DNA of 64,000 bases from Seminavis robusta. Lineage: Eukaryota > Bacillariophyta > Bacillariophyceae > Naviculales > Naviculaceae. Made by a program: the position numbers and the translations under genes. Below the pieces are notes generated by a model. That model was not told the DNA's origin and did no database searches. It saw only the letters and a list, made by a program, of their open reading frames with translations. The DNA is taken from assembly GCA_903772945.1 (NCBI GenBank), contig CAICTM010000378.1, forward strand, positions 1-64,000. Direction: 5' to 3'. Shown here in pieces: positions 1-12,121 of this stretch; positions within the stretch are counted from its first letter, which is position 1, and every line of letters starts with the position of its first letter.

Positions 1-470
1 ACGTAACTTGATCGCTGTTCAAAACATCAAGGTCCAAGACAGTCCTCTGGAATGGATCCTGGGATGGAAAGAGTCCTCACGGCGGTTCGCTTTGCAATGC
101 ATGCCACGATTCATACCACCTCGCGCGCAACGCCTGCACAGCTCGTGTTTCACCGTGACAGCGATCCACAACGTCCGGTTACCCGAGCCAACTGGAAGTA
201 CATTAAAGAACGTCCCCAACGACTAATCCAACAAAACAAACGATAGGGAAAACGCAAAGCGTGTCCCTCATCAATACAATGTCAACCATACTGTGATGAT
301 TCAACAGTATCAGCACCGCAAGTTCGGTCACCCAAAGTACAAAGGTCCTTAACACATATAGGGACCGAGTCAATGACAATGCACCTGTACGGCTCCAACA
401 TGATACCGCCAACGGCGTCACATTCTACCAGACTTGTAACATAAGGTATATACACCCATACAAGCCCTGA
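1..470 (+). mobile_element. Ty3/gypsy integrase C-terminal remnant
   Basis: Translation from about position 52 gives a stretch including TTSRATPAQLVFHRDSD, typical of the end of the Ty3/gypsy integrase core, where the element's integrase meets its chromodomain-like tail. A frame change near 240 is needed to continue into AKRVPHQYNVNHTVMIQQY and HRKFGHPKYKGP, the usual integrase tail. A stop follows and a further scrap can be read to about 470. No protease, reverse transcriptase or LTR of this element is visible, so it is a truncated dead copy. The left edge is cut by the window. Family assignment is by motif recognition only. Confidence 0.7.
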
Positions 471-745
471 TACCCATGTAGGATTGCCATCGTGCGACGC
501 ACATGTCTACATCCAAATTCCATGAGAGTTGCCCTACCCCCCCCCCACGCACTTTAAAAATCATATTTTCTCCTATGTCCGATGCTGTCGTGCCTTCCTG
601 GACCCTTGTCAGGGGGCGAATGGCAATACACGGCTCTTTAGCCTTATTCGCCCGCACCTCGATCCTAGATAGGGTTTGAGTTCGACTCATGACTGAAGCT
701 CTCTGTGAATAATCATTTAGACAGGGTTCTCCATGACCGAGCGCT

Positions 746-990
746 TGTTGTTTGTAGTAATACTGCAGCTTATTGGGGGTAATTTGGTTTTAGATTAAGC
801 TGAAAAGCAAAAGTGAGGATTTTCTGGTGGTGCATAGCAATTCTTGTGATTGAATTGGATATAAGGACCCCCGAACACTTTAGACCTTAAACTCCCTTGG
901 TTCCTTGCATGATCAATTTACATGCGAACCGGGCTAGATGATTAATACACGAGTCAATAGTAAATAGGTGTCAGGTATGTTCCTCCAACA
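746..990 (-). repeat. 3' LTR of the minus-strand copia element
   Basis: On the minus strand it begins TGTTGGAGGAACATACCTGA and ends CAACA, so it carries 5-bp inverted ends. It is a close match to 7609-7850 and 8213-8459. Most differences among the three copies are one-base gaps rather than substitutions. Confidence 0.85.
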
Positions 991-2717
991 CACTCCTGCA
1001 CGGCTCCATAGTGGCTACCGTGGAACGAATAAGATAAATTAGGCAATCAAACAAAGGGTGGATGCCCCATGATGAAAGCCCTGTGCTCTTGAAAGAGCTT
1101 GCCCTGAAGGTGCTTCGTGAAAAATTCTCCACGCATTTCCAAGGTTGGCAGTACACAACTCTAAGGTTGCCTTTTCCAAATTGGTCATGAATAAAAAAGA
1201 AACGAATGGTGATAGGGGCCCGAGTTTCTTTTGCTCCGAAACTGCCTTGCATTCTCTGCAAGAATGATTGTGCTTTTTTTGTCCTGCCTGAGGATGTTCT
1301 TTCACAACGATCCCCTACTCTTCAAGGAACAACTTTGCCCACAAAATGGGCGACATGACATCGTCAGCTCCAATCAGTTCCGCTTCCGTGCTGCTTCTCG
1401 AATTCAATTCTGTTTCGCAGACACAGACAGCACCGCACCACTTCAAAAGGACATGACTCCTCCTGTATGGGAACGGTAATCAGGATGGACTGCCAATGAT
1501 GCGTCCACCCACCAAGTGATGATGCGTATGTCATCAATGTGTAGAATCAACTTGTCCTGCGCCGTCTGATCCAAAACATTGAGGCCTTGAACCAACATGT
1601 CCCAATCATCAGATGATGGGCTTCTGACACGAGTTCATAACACAGTAGTGAGAGTCTGCCAATCTGGTCGAGCACGCTTGCACAGGAACAACAGCTTGGC
1701 TGCAAAAGTATGATAGGTTTCTCTGTTCTTGTCATTCAGCATGGTGCCATCACCAGAGCTGAATAGTTCAGCAGGAGCTGCACTTCGTACCTTTTTCATT
1801 GCCCAAAGTCCACTGGAAAATCTGAGATCATTTTCTTGACATAATCTATCAAGTCAATCACAACCTTTCCTGGGTTGGAAAAATCCACCGTCATCCCAAG
1901 TAGTCATGCTTGGGACCCAGGGTACCTTTACGGCTCCATAGGTTCCATACCTAGCGTTAAACCATTCCAGAGTTTAGTTGTTCACCAACTTCATTCTTGG
2001 GCTTGACATTAGGTCGTCAACATGAAATCTGATTGTTTGTTGGTACCCCTCGATCATGCGGTTGCCCACACAAGGATCGTATCTGTTGAACACAATTCCA
2101 ATTTCTTCGAGGTCGCTCCTGCAGAGCTTGTACAAGAGTAATGCTGCCAAAACCATTCCGTAGATGGCTCTTCCCACAACGACATAGAGGACTGGTCGTC
2201 CCTTCTTGTATGTCAGGAAAGAGCCATATGTGTCAGGATCAATTCGACAAGTAAGTCTGCAAGGGTTCCCACAATGATCATGACGACCCTGTCTTCACCT
2301 TGTTTGACTTCTGGCATTGGGTTTGGATGAACCATTGGGAACATCCAGGGACATCACATTCCTATCTTCAGATGCATCGACACACATGGATAACATCAAA
2401 CCCTCAAGTGAGACTGTTGGACTTCTGGCATCTTCTTTCTGATGGTACACCCTTGTTGGTTTCCCATTGTAGACTGCACTGGCCTTGACGGTGCCATCCC
2501 TTTTCTCACTCACACACATGAGTGCCATTTGTGCTTTTTTCAATTCAGAATCACTGCATTCGTTTGGGTCGACTGGACTGAAACACACTCTGCTGTGTAG
2601 TTGGTCCATCTCTTTGAGCGCCGCCTTTCTGGCCTTGTTGCCCCACACTTTCCAGAACCTGGGGTAGAAGATGTTGTTGGGCGTGGCTGCTTCCATCCTG
2701 ACTTCTGCATGTGGCAC
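991..2717 (-). pseudogene. copia reverse transcriptase and RNase H region, frameshifted
   Basis: Reading leftward from 2717, the segment containing KEMDQLHSRVCFSPVD, then EKRDGTVKASAVYNGKPTR and VMSLDVPN, is the start of a copia reverse transcriptase as found in diatom elements. The next segment (about 1974-2177) has AIYGMVLAALLLYKLCRSDL and the catalytic motif FHVDD. Around 1640-1740 a third frame reads YHTFAAKLLFLCKRARPDW, the usual junction of RT with RNase H. The RNase H part down to the LTR at 990 is too eroded to read continuously. The polymerase aspartates of the xxDD motif are still present, but stops and frame changes prevent a polyprotein. Confidence 0.75.
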
Positions 2718-4570
2718 TCCTGTGATTACAGGAGTCCATGAACAAAGCTAGATGTTTGCTTGTCTCTGTCTCATACAGTAGTGGTTTCTTCGCTTCGTCA
2801 TCTTGGATGAAGGTAACTCCTTTCTTTGCTTCGGCTGTGGCGATCCGAGCTGAGCGTCGAATTCCAACTCGAGGAAGCTTGGAAGCCTTGGCTGGTCCAG
2901 CGAGGTTTCCATCATTGGTATCCACTGCTGGTGCCGTCTCTTCAACTGTAGGGTTGTCTGGACTTGTGCTTGTTGGGATTCCTTGGAATCCCTCTTCTCC
3001 TTCTTCATCGGAGTCAATGTCTGTGGCATACTGTTTGAATGCCCTTGATACTAGCCCTGGGGCGTTCCCTTCCTCAGAATCTTCATCTGATTCCGTGGAT
3101 TCCACAGAATCTTCGTCCGAAGAGCCTCCATAGACTTGTAGGTAGCTCTCATTTCCATTATCACCATCCACTCCTGCAGGCAACCATACAGGTAAAAATT
3201 CCACAAAGTCACGGTTGTGAAAGATTTGTGGTTTCTTGAGCTCTTCGACGTATGCCTTTTTGCGGACGCGACATGACTGTCTATGAGGCATCGGAGATCG
3301 GACATGCTGTCGCGTGATCACCTCAAGGGTGACAAGATCCATCACACTGTGTCCACCTTGGTGGTTGTCCATCAATGGACGGAGATAGATGCAATCCAAT
3401 CGCCGGGGCTCCATGGAATTGAGCTTGTCTGGTTCGTTGGAAGCGAGACAATAGCTCCCAAAGGTGTACTGAATATCTTTGTAGCTGGTGGTCCGACCCT
3501 CCAAGATCTGCCTGGGAGGATACACTTTAGAGATTCCATCAAGCGCTGGGAAGAGGTTGAGTTTACAATTAACATCGTACACCAATTCCACAATCATCAC
3601 CTTTGGCATCACCATGAATGGGGTTGAATGCCAGCTGCGCGGATGCGCTCCTTCAAGTTCGGATGTTCCGCTCGGCGGGACCACTGTGAGTCTGAGCCGC
3701 TCCATGGTTGAGCTTGAGCTCCATGTCGTTCTTGACAGGATCCATCAGCTCTTGAACTCCAGGTCGCACTGTATTTCTTTGATCTTGAAATCATTATTTC
3801 CGTACCGATCAAAAATCTTGTCAATGGCGGAATAGAATGATTTTCCTTCTGTGTGTCAGGTAGGCTGATTCCGGTTCGGATTTGCAAGTCAGTGATGCCA
3901 GAAAGGCAATTTCACAGACATAAAACACATCCAGCATCCGGTCAGGAACTGTGTGTGCCACCAGCTCATCCGGTACAGCATGAATACTGTCGGTCACTGG
4001 GTGCGGGCGTCTGCGTGTAGTAGAGCCCTTGGCCTTGCCCATGTCCTCCCGAAAATTAATTCGGCGATCGATGTCTCCAGCTTTACGGGACATCGCGAAT
4101 TTGACAGTCTGATCATGTTGCGTAGCCCTCCAAAGATGGACGCTTGGGTTTGTACAGATTCTTGCGAGAATGCACCCTTGGCTTGCTTTTTGGTAAAGAC
4201 TTCGAGGTTGCCCTCCACCGTCTGGAACAAATGCTGGAACTCCGGTGAAAACTGGTTGAGTAGGGCCATGTGATCCAGCAGGTTTGCTAATCAACACCCA
4301 TACAGAACTTTGGCGGTCCTTCCATACCTGGTATGGATCCCAGTTGGGCGGTAGTGGTAGATGGCGTCGTGACTCTTGAGTCCATAGGGACATAGATCCT
4401 CCTTGCCTGACCACATCCACAAAAGAGACAAAGTTTGATATTGGCGATGCTTCTGGATTGGAATAACCATTGCGGTAAGGTGTGTCGCCTTCTTGAGTAA
4501 GCTTTGTGCTTCCAACATTGGTGGCCATCTCGATTGCTCTGGAGATAGCCGCTTACGGACAATCATGTCC
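2718..4570 (-). pseudogene. copia integrase region, frameshifted
   Basis: The 4528-3821 reading contains TNVGSTKLTQEGDTPY, GKAKGSTTRRRPHPVTDSI and MLDVFYVCEIAFLASL; the last holds the first catalytic Asp of the integrase core. The 3705-2551 reading contains WHSTPFMVMPKVMIVELVYD, FPALDGISKVYPPRQILEGR and a long acidic Ser/Glu linker leading into RT. The stretch between, with the second Asp and the Glu, needs further frame changes; the intact equivalents are visible in the related copy at 18946-19569. This is the central part of the element spanning 746-7850. Confidence 0.7.
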
Positions 4571-5479
4571 TGAATTATGACAGTTCAGGATGAACTGCCA
4601 CTGTTCGAGATACACTGTGTTGGCTCCATCAGGATGAGGTTCTTGACCGACACTCCTGCAAGATTTGGCTCTGCCATCCTGTTAGTTCGGCATCTGCCAC
4701 CCTTGGGAACTCAAACGCAACTTGTGGTCTTTCTTCGACTGAGAGTGATCGTGGTCTTGGAAATCTTCATAACATTGCCTCGCTGATTCTCCGTTGACGC
4801 CGGCTGGGTCCACGGTACAAGCAACGAAATTCATTCTCTGTATTCGAGCTGTAGTCGGAACAGCAGCTCTGATCATCGTCTTGGCCACTCCGAGGGATGA
4901 CTCCTTCAATGGATCTGTGTTGAAGACGGTGTCAGGGTGGGCAGAACGACTGACAATTATATATGTGTATCATTGTACCGCTGTAGGATAAGGTCGGATC
5001 CGATGCTTACACCGTCAGACCTCCCTCAGCAAGCTGATCATGGCCGTAGCCGGAGTGATAGCTTTCTTCGGATGATGTCTCATCATGCCTCCACTCTTCT
5101 GCATGGAGTGGGATGCCTCCAAGGAAATCGGTAGCGAATGCTCCCCAGTCAATGGAAGCTTCCAGCTCACTGTCGGTGGTGAATCATCTCTGCCCATCAG
5201 GGCGGGAGCTCCATCGACTTGATGGTGCTGAAAATGGAACTGTAGTGACCTGCCGCGCTGCCTGGGAGCTTGCTTGACATGGGAAACTGTTGAAAATTCG
5301 ACTGGCTCGTAGGAGTGGAGGGACTCCACTGAATCCACTCTGCTCGAAGAGTCTCCAGCTGGAGCTGGGTGCGCCGTCACCACTGTGGTAGGCACTCCTT
5401 GGAGCAGCTGCATCTGATTTGATGGTACTGCGGCATGAAGGATTTCTTCATGCCATTGAATTTGTTGATTGCCCACTCG

Positions 5480-6994
5480 GGCTTGGGAATCTTGGACTTA
5501 CCTTGCACTGTGGAAGTTTGTGATCTGGGCTTCCACAAACGTAGCAGGCTTCGCCTGGTGGACTGCTGATAGAAGACACAGCTGGAGCCCTTCCTTTATC
5601 TTCTTGGTATCAAAAGGAGGTGGTTTGGGATTGGAATATGGCTTCCGTCCTTGGCCTTCCTTGTTGTCCAGCCATTCTTGCTGGGCTTGAATCTGTCATT
5701 GGACAGCGTCTCTCTAAGTGATCAAGGGTATCAGGGATTGGATGGTACCGTTCATTGCATAGGCTGCCTCAAAAGTCTTCTGGTAATTCTCCGTATCTTC
5801 CCTCTTGTAGTCCAAGGTAGGCCACGTTGCTTTCAACCTAGCCCTTTCCGACTAGTATCTTTTCCTTGCGTCGTGATCTGGTCCGCCTTGTATTCAGCCA
5901 AACGATAGTCCTGACATCAATGACCTCTGTTCCGACCAGGTCATACACTTTGATCCACGTCGCTGTCGACCTTTCTCAAGTAGAAGTCAACTCTGTCATG
6001 GTCGCCTTGCTTGGGAACAAGCCACGTTGGATGGTCTTGATGTATTGTAGCAATTGGGAACTCTTTGGTTGTAGCCTTGCATCACTATCAATCTGATCCT
6101 CTTGAGAAACTCAATGGGTCCAGCTTGACTGCATCCTCGTAGTCTCCTAGACCTCGAAGCTTGGACTTCATAGGCGTCGTACAGTATGTCACCTGTATGG
6201 TGGTTGCAACTGTCTTGAGAATGTTCTAATAGGATCGAGTCGACTTGTCATAGATGGATAACTTTGCCTTGTACTCGCTCAGTGTCCAAAGCATCGTACT
6301 CTGGACTTTGGGATCAGCAAGTGATACTGGAGTGTTGGCTTGGTCGCTTGGTAGGTGCCTGACTTTCATGGTCTTAATGCCAATGAACCAGGTGCACATC
6401 ATTCCACTCAGGCTTATCCTTAGATCCTGGACAATGTGTGTTCAGGGTCTCTTCAAAGATAATACCTGGTTCAGCCTGTCATTTGGATGGAAGAGGAACT
6501 GACGCTTGGAATCTTGTTCTGGTTCCTGTGCTTTGCCTCTTCCTTGGTGGCTTCTTCCTGAGGATTGAATCCCCTACCCCCCTGAAGGGTATCTTCCTCC
6601 ACCCGACCACCTCTTCCTTGGAATCTCATGGTTGCCGTTGGTGTGGTAATGCACTCTTGTGCTTGCTTGTTCCTTGAACTAGCTTGTGTTCTTGTGTGGA
6701 TACTCCTGCAGGAAGGATCTCACGACGGGCACTACTCTTGTAGTTGCCTGTAAAAGCTTCTTGTTTTGCTGGATAGCCTTCTTTTTGTCACTCTTGGTGC
6801 ACCTGTTTGTGGTGGATAGCCTCTGTCTTTTGACAGCTCACGGAGTTCGAGGAACTCGTGGTGTTCTTCTGTGGAGCCTGGGTAGTAGCGAACTGCCTCT
6901 GTTGGTCCTTTTGTTGCCTCTGCAAAGCTTGCAGATGGTCTTGGTATGCTTGGATAAGTACACTGAGTGAGGTTTCAATGCGTCGTTTAGTCAA
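5480..6994 (-). pseudogene. copia gag with CCHC zinc knuckle, frameshifted
   Basis: The likely gag start is the Met at 6994, followed by a Gln-rich helix-forming region (LIQAYQDHLQALQRQQKDQQ). Near the C-terminus the minus strand at 5546-5504 encodes CYVCGSPDHKLPQC, a perfect C-x2-C-x4-H-x4-C retroviral-type zinc knuckle that binds element RNA. The body between about 5550 and 6780 is spread over several frames, so no intact gag can be translated. The position between the 5' LTR (7609-7850) and the integrase region fits copia gag. The 500 bp upstream of 6994 is the element leader. Confidence 0.7.
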
Positions 6995-7608
6995 ACAGAG
7001 GAGTTTCAGAGCTCCGAGTCGTTACCGGGATTTTTGTGCTTCACTGTCACACTAGCACTGTATACTCGAATCAACTATCTCGCTCAATTTTGGAGTTAGA
7101 GCTTGCACTGATACTCAGAGTTGCGGCTAGAGTCCTCTATCGATTGATGTATGACGTCTCTTGCTTGCAACGTCTGTGTCCGGATCTATCTTGATACCGC
7201 TTCAATGGCTTCTGCTCGCGTGATGTGACGTATCGAAATCCTGATTTCGCGCGATTGAGATTTCTCACTGGATAAGGCCGGATTTCCTTGCTTCAAGCGG
7301 ACAATCCGTGTAGCTTGTTCTCCTTGATCACCTGTATGCTTGGATCGCTGTAGTTCCGGCCGAAACTGACGTTGATCTCACGTACTGGACCTGTGACTGA
7401 AGATGGGATTTTCTTCCCGCGCACGCACCTCTTTCCTGTTAGAGCTGTTTGGTATCCTTTATAGTGTAGCTAGAGCCTGATTCTGCGCACCTCTTCTCTG
7501 TTGCAGGTGTTAACTCACTTCAAGTCAATTGAACTTGATGTCTTTGACTTGGTTTACCTTATATCGATCTCGAGATCGGTAGTACTCGAGATGGCTTTTG
7601 CTTTCAGT

Positions 7609-7850
7609 GTTATTTGCTAGTAATCTGCAGCTTATTGGGGAGTAATTTGGTTTAGATTAAGCTGAAAAGCAAAAGTGAGGATTTTCTGGTGGTGCATAGC
7701 AATTCTTTGTGATTGAATTGGATATAAGGACCCCGCAACACTTTAGACCTAAACTCCCTTGTTCTTGCATGATCAATTTACATCGAACCGGACTAGATGA
7801 TTAATACACGAGTCAATAGTAAAGAGGTGTCAGGTATGTTTCCTCCAACA
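7609..7850 (-). repeat. 5' LTR of the minus-strand copia element
   Basis: It matches 746-990 over its length. Past its inner end the minus strand continues CTGAAAGCAAAAGCCATCTC, closely resembling the sequence inside the third LTR (8212 and below). That shared stretch is where a primer-binding site and leader should lie. Confidence 0.8.
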
Positions 7851-8459
7851 CGCTAGTCATATAGATTGATGATGAAACATCGCTCTAGATATTTAGCTGC
7901 GTGGAGTACTTCCACGCTACTAGATCCAGGCTAGACAAACCTTCCACGCGTTCCGTTTTAGGATCGTGGAACGTAGGATTATACCACAACCTACTCTATC
8001 ACATTTACAGTCTCCCGCGGGAAACCAGATCTACGATCCTTGATGATGATCTCTCTCGTTGATTAGTTTTCATAGCTTTCTAATCTCTCTCATAACTTTC
8101 ATTCTCTCAAACTCAAAACACTCGAAAGATCTTTACACTAGCTTTTAGCGTAGTGCACAATCTCGAGATGGTTGATCTTGCTCGAACTCGAGATGAGACT
8201 TTTGCTTTTCAGTGTTGTTTGCTAGTAATACTGCAGCTTATTGGGGAGTAATTTGGTTTTAGATTAAGCTGAAAAGCAAAGTGAGGATTTTCTGGTGGTG
8301 CATAGCATTCTTGTGATTGAATTGGATATAAGGACCCCCGTAGCACTTTAGACCTAAAACTCCCTTGGTTCCTTGCATGATGAATTTACATGCGAACCGG
8401 ACTAGATGATTAATACACGAGTCAATAGTAAAGAGGTGTCAGGTATGTTTCCTCCAACA
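7851..8459 (-). mobile_element. second copia element: 5' LTR (8213-8459) plus part of leader
   Basis: 8213-8459 is a third LTR copy in the same orientation. The bases inside it, down to 7851, form a non-coding leader partly like that of the first element. The leader stops exactly where the complete element begins, with the CGCT duplication, so the first element appears to have inserted into it. The remainder of this second element would have to lie left of 746, but I cannot recognise coding sequence there (471-745). Confidence 0.6.
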
Positions 8460-8945
8460 GCAGGGTTGTATGGATATGAGGATGATCAGGATCCTGTTTC
8501 GGTCAAGTCTCGCACTGGTTTTGTCTTGACTATGTTTGGATGCCCTGTCATTTGGTCCAGCAAACTGCAGACTGACATTACTCTGAGCTCCACTGCTGCT
8601 GAATATGTTGCCTTCAGCATGTCCATGAGGGAGCTGCTTCCTATGCGAGCCCTGCTCAAGGAAATTGGTAACAAACTGCATATGCCCGTAATTACTGACA
8701 GTCTCGTGCGCTCTACAGTATTCGAAGACAACCAAGGTTGCCTGTCTCTTGTGAATGTTCCCAAGATGTCAGCCCGCAACAAGTATTTGGCATTGAAGTA
8801 CCACTTCTTTAGGTCGAATATCGGGGAGTCGAAGGGCATCGTGGCCAAGTACATTCCGACTCTAGAACAACGGGCCGACATCTTCACTGAGGGTCTGCCA
8901 GCTCCACAGTTTGCAGTCATTCGGAAGCTCCTCATGGGATGGTAA
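8460..8945 (+). pseudogene. copia RNase H C-terminal fragment, plus strand
   Basis: An open frame from 8460 reads GLYGYEDDQDPVSVKSRTGF, IWSSKLQTDITLSSTAAEYV, FEDNQGCLSLVNVPKMSAR and KYHFFRSNIGESKGIVAKYI, ending RKLLMGW with a stop at 8943-8945. These are the standard copia RNase H signatures. The coding frame appears to start upstream at 8406, but bases before 8460 are LTR sequence, so the apparent Met is fortuitous. The fragment starts exactly at the LTR edge, so its upstream part was separated by that insertion. The ~180 bp after the stop is AT-rich and is probably the element's 3' end; I could not mark its LTR. Confidence 0.85.
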
Positions 8946-9139
8946 TCTACCTCAGCACGTTGCTGGGGACTCTCTCCTATTGTTTCTTGCTACAGCTTCA
9001 TTTCAGCTGTAAGGGAGTGCGACGGTATACAGCTTACAATTCAGCTTTACAGCTTTATAAATTGCGGGCCTATTCTAGAAAATAATCAATAACTGCTCAC
9101 TTATTTGGAAATACAAACTTTACATCTCTTAGATCGTTA

Positions 9140-11184
9140 GATTAATCAATCCACAATGGTATTGTCGCAGAGTTAAGATCAGGATGCTCTTTGAGGATGT
9201 GTCAGCCCATGCATGCCTTGCCATTCCTTTCGCAAATCCAAAACTGTTTATCCTTTGGATCTGGGTACCTCCACTGACAGGCTCTGCACACTGTGGTAGA
9301 GGACTTGCCACACTCTAAGCACTTGCCTTGAAAGGTGTGCCTTGCATTCACTTGCCAAACCACAAGCATCAACCACACACATGCCAAAGATAGAAAGGTT
9401 GACTCTCCTGTCCCAGACTTTGGTTTGAACCTTCCTTTCTAGTGCCACATCCTGCTGTCTTGTTCTGTTGTGTTGATCAATCTTTCCACAAGCAGAGTAG
9501 TAGGTAGCAGAGGCAGTTGGCTGAGGGATATTGACTTGAATGCGCACTGGAGCTGCTTCAGGAGTTGGATCAACTTGTCGCCATCTCCAACGCAAGCAAG
9601 GAGGACCTGCCGCCATAGATCCACATGTAGTCTCTATCTACCCACACATATGCAAGTAGATCCGTTCCTGTTGTACCCTTTGTCATCCTCTGTTTGGGCA
9701 TGTTCCTCCCGTACGTCTTGGTCTGCATCGGTAGCTTTGACAAGCTTCAGTCGCAACATAATTCCAGTAATACCATCTGCAGCATTCTGGATCTCACAAC
9801 CATCCTCTGGCTTTCTGTCCAATGCAATGTAGTGTGGCAGCCCAATATTTATCCAGCTTCCACCAAGACCGTACCACCTGCTCATGGACTCATCCAGACA
9901 GATCCTGGTTGATGGATCGTAGTACTGCTGTCGGTGTTCATTCAGTCGGTCAACAAAGTCCTGAACAAGCGTCCACCTGTATGATTGCTGTGACGTGCCC
10001 GCAGGTTTCTTTGTTGGTTGGTCACTCCAAACGAGATAACGTAGAATTTCATCATATCTGTTCTTGCTCATGCCAGTCTTCACAAAGTTAGGAGCGGGGA
10101 TGTACTTCCTTGTAGTGGTAGGTGCCCAAAGGGAATGTTGACTTCCAAATTCAAAACGGGTAATGAGAAGTGTCACACTGAACCATTTGAGCAGCTCTCC
10201 AATCGAAATATCTTGCAACTTGGCCTCACGTAGTTTCTTGTTGGTTGCCTCCACCATAAATCTCAGTTGCTCTTTGGGGAAGCAGGCCATGAAGAAGTCG
10301 TAAAGCTGATACTTTAGCTCTTTATTGCTGTTGTCGGTGGTGAAGGAAGTATCATCGCATCCTGGCGTAAATTCTTTTCCACTGTACTGACAGGTCATCT
10401 TCCACATGCGCAAAGAGGAAGGGCCGTTAACATCCACATCAGTGGGCTTGTCATCGTACCAATCAAATCCATGGTTGGATGACACTGGAGTGCGTCCTCT
10501 TGGGGAGGGCTGTTGTTCCGGATTTTCATTAGAAGAACCTCGTTCAACGCTGGTACCTTCAGACGTTTCTGTATCAGACATTGCTGTATTAGCCGTTCCA
10601 GCGGCAGCTGCTGTTCTTTGCTCTTCTTCATTGTTTGTTCCTGGTGGTGGGGGCGGTGGTGGATCGGAATTGCCTTCCACGCTGGTGTTGGTGTTGGTGT
10701 TGGTGTTGGTGTTGGTGTTGGTGTTGGTGTTGGTGTTGATGTTGGTGTTGGTGTTGATGTTCCGATTTGGAACAACTCTTGGATCCGATGGCTTCAAACT
10801 CTGCAGACAGATGGTTGCTTCCTTCTCCACATCACCAACAACCTTGTACAAGGCTCGAACGTAGTTGGTTGACCTCTTCGCCTGTGGATCCTTCTTCCTT
10901 GCAACAACTTCGATCACAATACCTTTCAACCAGGTCTCGCCAGCGGCAGCTCCGAAGCTTTGATGGGCTTGTCGGCAAACATGCTTGGCCTGAGCCCAGC
11001 AAACCCCACCCACTTGCTTCCTGGTATCTTCGGTGGTGTTGGGCATCCTTCCTTGTGCTTTATGCTGTCTGGAAGCGGCCGTAACCATGCCAAAAGGAGT
11101 GTCATCGTCATTGGATCGATCCGATAAAAGAATGGGAAAAAGTCGATCGCGATCCGAAAGCGCAGTTTGCCAGCTTTGATTCAC
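9140..11184 (-). pseudogene. piggyBac-type (PGBD) transposase, internally deleted
   Basis: The main frame runs from Met 11184 to a stop at 9634 (516 codons). Residues ~1-150 are a basic N-terminal region and ~165-190 an Asn-Thr dipeptide run. From ~290 on is the transposase core, with ELLKWFSVTLLITRFEFGSQ, YIPAPNFVKTGMSKNRYDEI and RICLDESMSRWYG, the last holding the first catalytic Asp. Another frame (9616-9350) carries CGKIDQHNRTRQQDVALERK and NLSIFGMCVVDAC, the region of the last catalytic Asp. A third (9387-9202) carries a Cys-rich C-terminal finger (CLECGKSSTTVCRACQW, WICERNGKACMG). The ~100 residues that normally hold the second Asp (VCADSYF-like) are absent, so the copy should be catalytically dead. 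TTAA-flanked ends were not located. Confidence 0.8.
10680..10760 (-). repeat. hexanucleotide tandem repeat coding Asn-Thr
   Basis: On the plus strand GGTGTT repeats about 13 times with two GATGTT variants. Within the piggyBac frame it encodes a run of alternating Asn and Thr. It lies in the disordered N-terminal half of the transposase. Confidence 0.9.
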
Positions 11185-11313
11185 TCGTAAGTTTCCACTC
11201 TTTGGCAGTCAAAAATGGATCAGCAACTAAGTAAAGTATGGACTACAAAGCGGGCACGATAGCTAGGATGTACAAGTCTGGATAGATGCTTAGCGGTGGC
11301 AGTCTATGTGGGT

Positions 11314-11344
11314 CGTTACATAACGTCAGGGGCGTTATGTAACG
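11314..11344. repeat. inverted repeat, 12-bp arms
   Basis: CGTTACATAACG at 11314-11325 and its exact reverse complement CGTTATGTAACG at 11333-11344 are separated by seven bases. It lies ~130 bp upstream of the piggyBac start and could be a transposon terminal relic or a protein-binding palindrome; neither is shown. Confidence 0.8.
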
Positions 11345-12121
11345 CCGATGGGAAGATAGACACTAGCTAGCAGCAGTTACGGACCTGTTACGGTGCTGTA
11401 CCATTCGGGGCCAAAGCATATTTGAGGGAAGTAGCTTGCTCTCCTTGCGATTCGTAGACTTAGCCAGCCCCTTGTGCTCTACCTAGCTAGCTAGTAGTAA
11501 TAAAGGCAAGCAGCCACCATCCAATGACGCGGCACCAGCCCCTTCGATCTTTTGTCCAGCACACATTGCTTGCTTGTGGGAGAGCGAGGTACAGTTCGGT
11601 ACCCGACGGATTGTTGAAGGAAAACTGGCTGCACGACCTCATTCTATTCATTCGTTCTGCTGGAACTAGCTAGTAGGACCCTGAACAAAAACTGCTGGCT
11701 GCAGTGGCCGGCATAGTCATTAATTTTTTGTCCCGGACGGAGCATGAACTAGACGGCAGCCAGTTGGTTGGCTATTACTATTGATTTACTTTATTGGAGG
11801 TGAGCTAGCTAGCTAGATGTAGCTAGCTTGTAGAGATGCACCTAGCTAGCTAGTAGAGATAGATGCACCTGTAAGGAAGCAAGTTCAACAGCCAGCCACA
11901 GTTTGCTTGGCTGCAGCCTCATCTCCAAAAAAGTCTAAAGGAAAGAAATGAACAGGGCTTGCTTCAACCAGCCTAAGACTCCCGTTGTAGCTGGTATGAC
12001 TCCGTTGAAGAGAAATAGGTGTTGGCGTAGCCCTTGTCCAGTGAAACATGAATCGAATCTTCGTCTCGAACCTCACAACCTCTCTGCTGAGGGGAGCAGA
12101 TCGAAACCGGTTTTGATACCG

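Larger units (their letters stand above)
746..7850 (-). mobile_element. Ty1/copia LTR retrotransposon, complete structure, damaged coding
   Basis: Two ~245-bp direct repeats that read TGTTGGAGG...CAACA on the minus strand bound the element at 746-990 and 7609-7850. The four bases CGCT occur immediately outside both ends (742-745 and 7851-7854), which looks like a target-site duplication. Between them, read on the minus strand, lie gag with a CCHC zinc knuckle (5504-5546), integrase (about 3100-4570), reverse transcriptase (about 1950-2720) and the link to RNase H (about 1600-1750). This gag-integrase-RT order is diagnostic of copia. The coding region is broken into many frames. A second copy of its pol region lies at 18190-19690. 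Confidence 0.85.

Noticed and set aside
418-690. 90-codon minus-strand frame left of the copia element
   Set aside because: No resemblance to gag, pol or any family; probably chance in decayed retroelement DNA.
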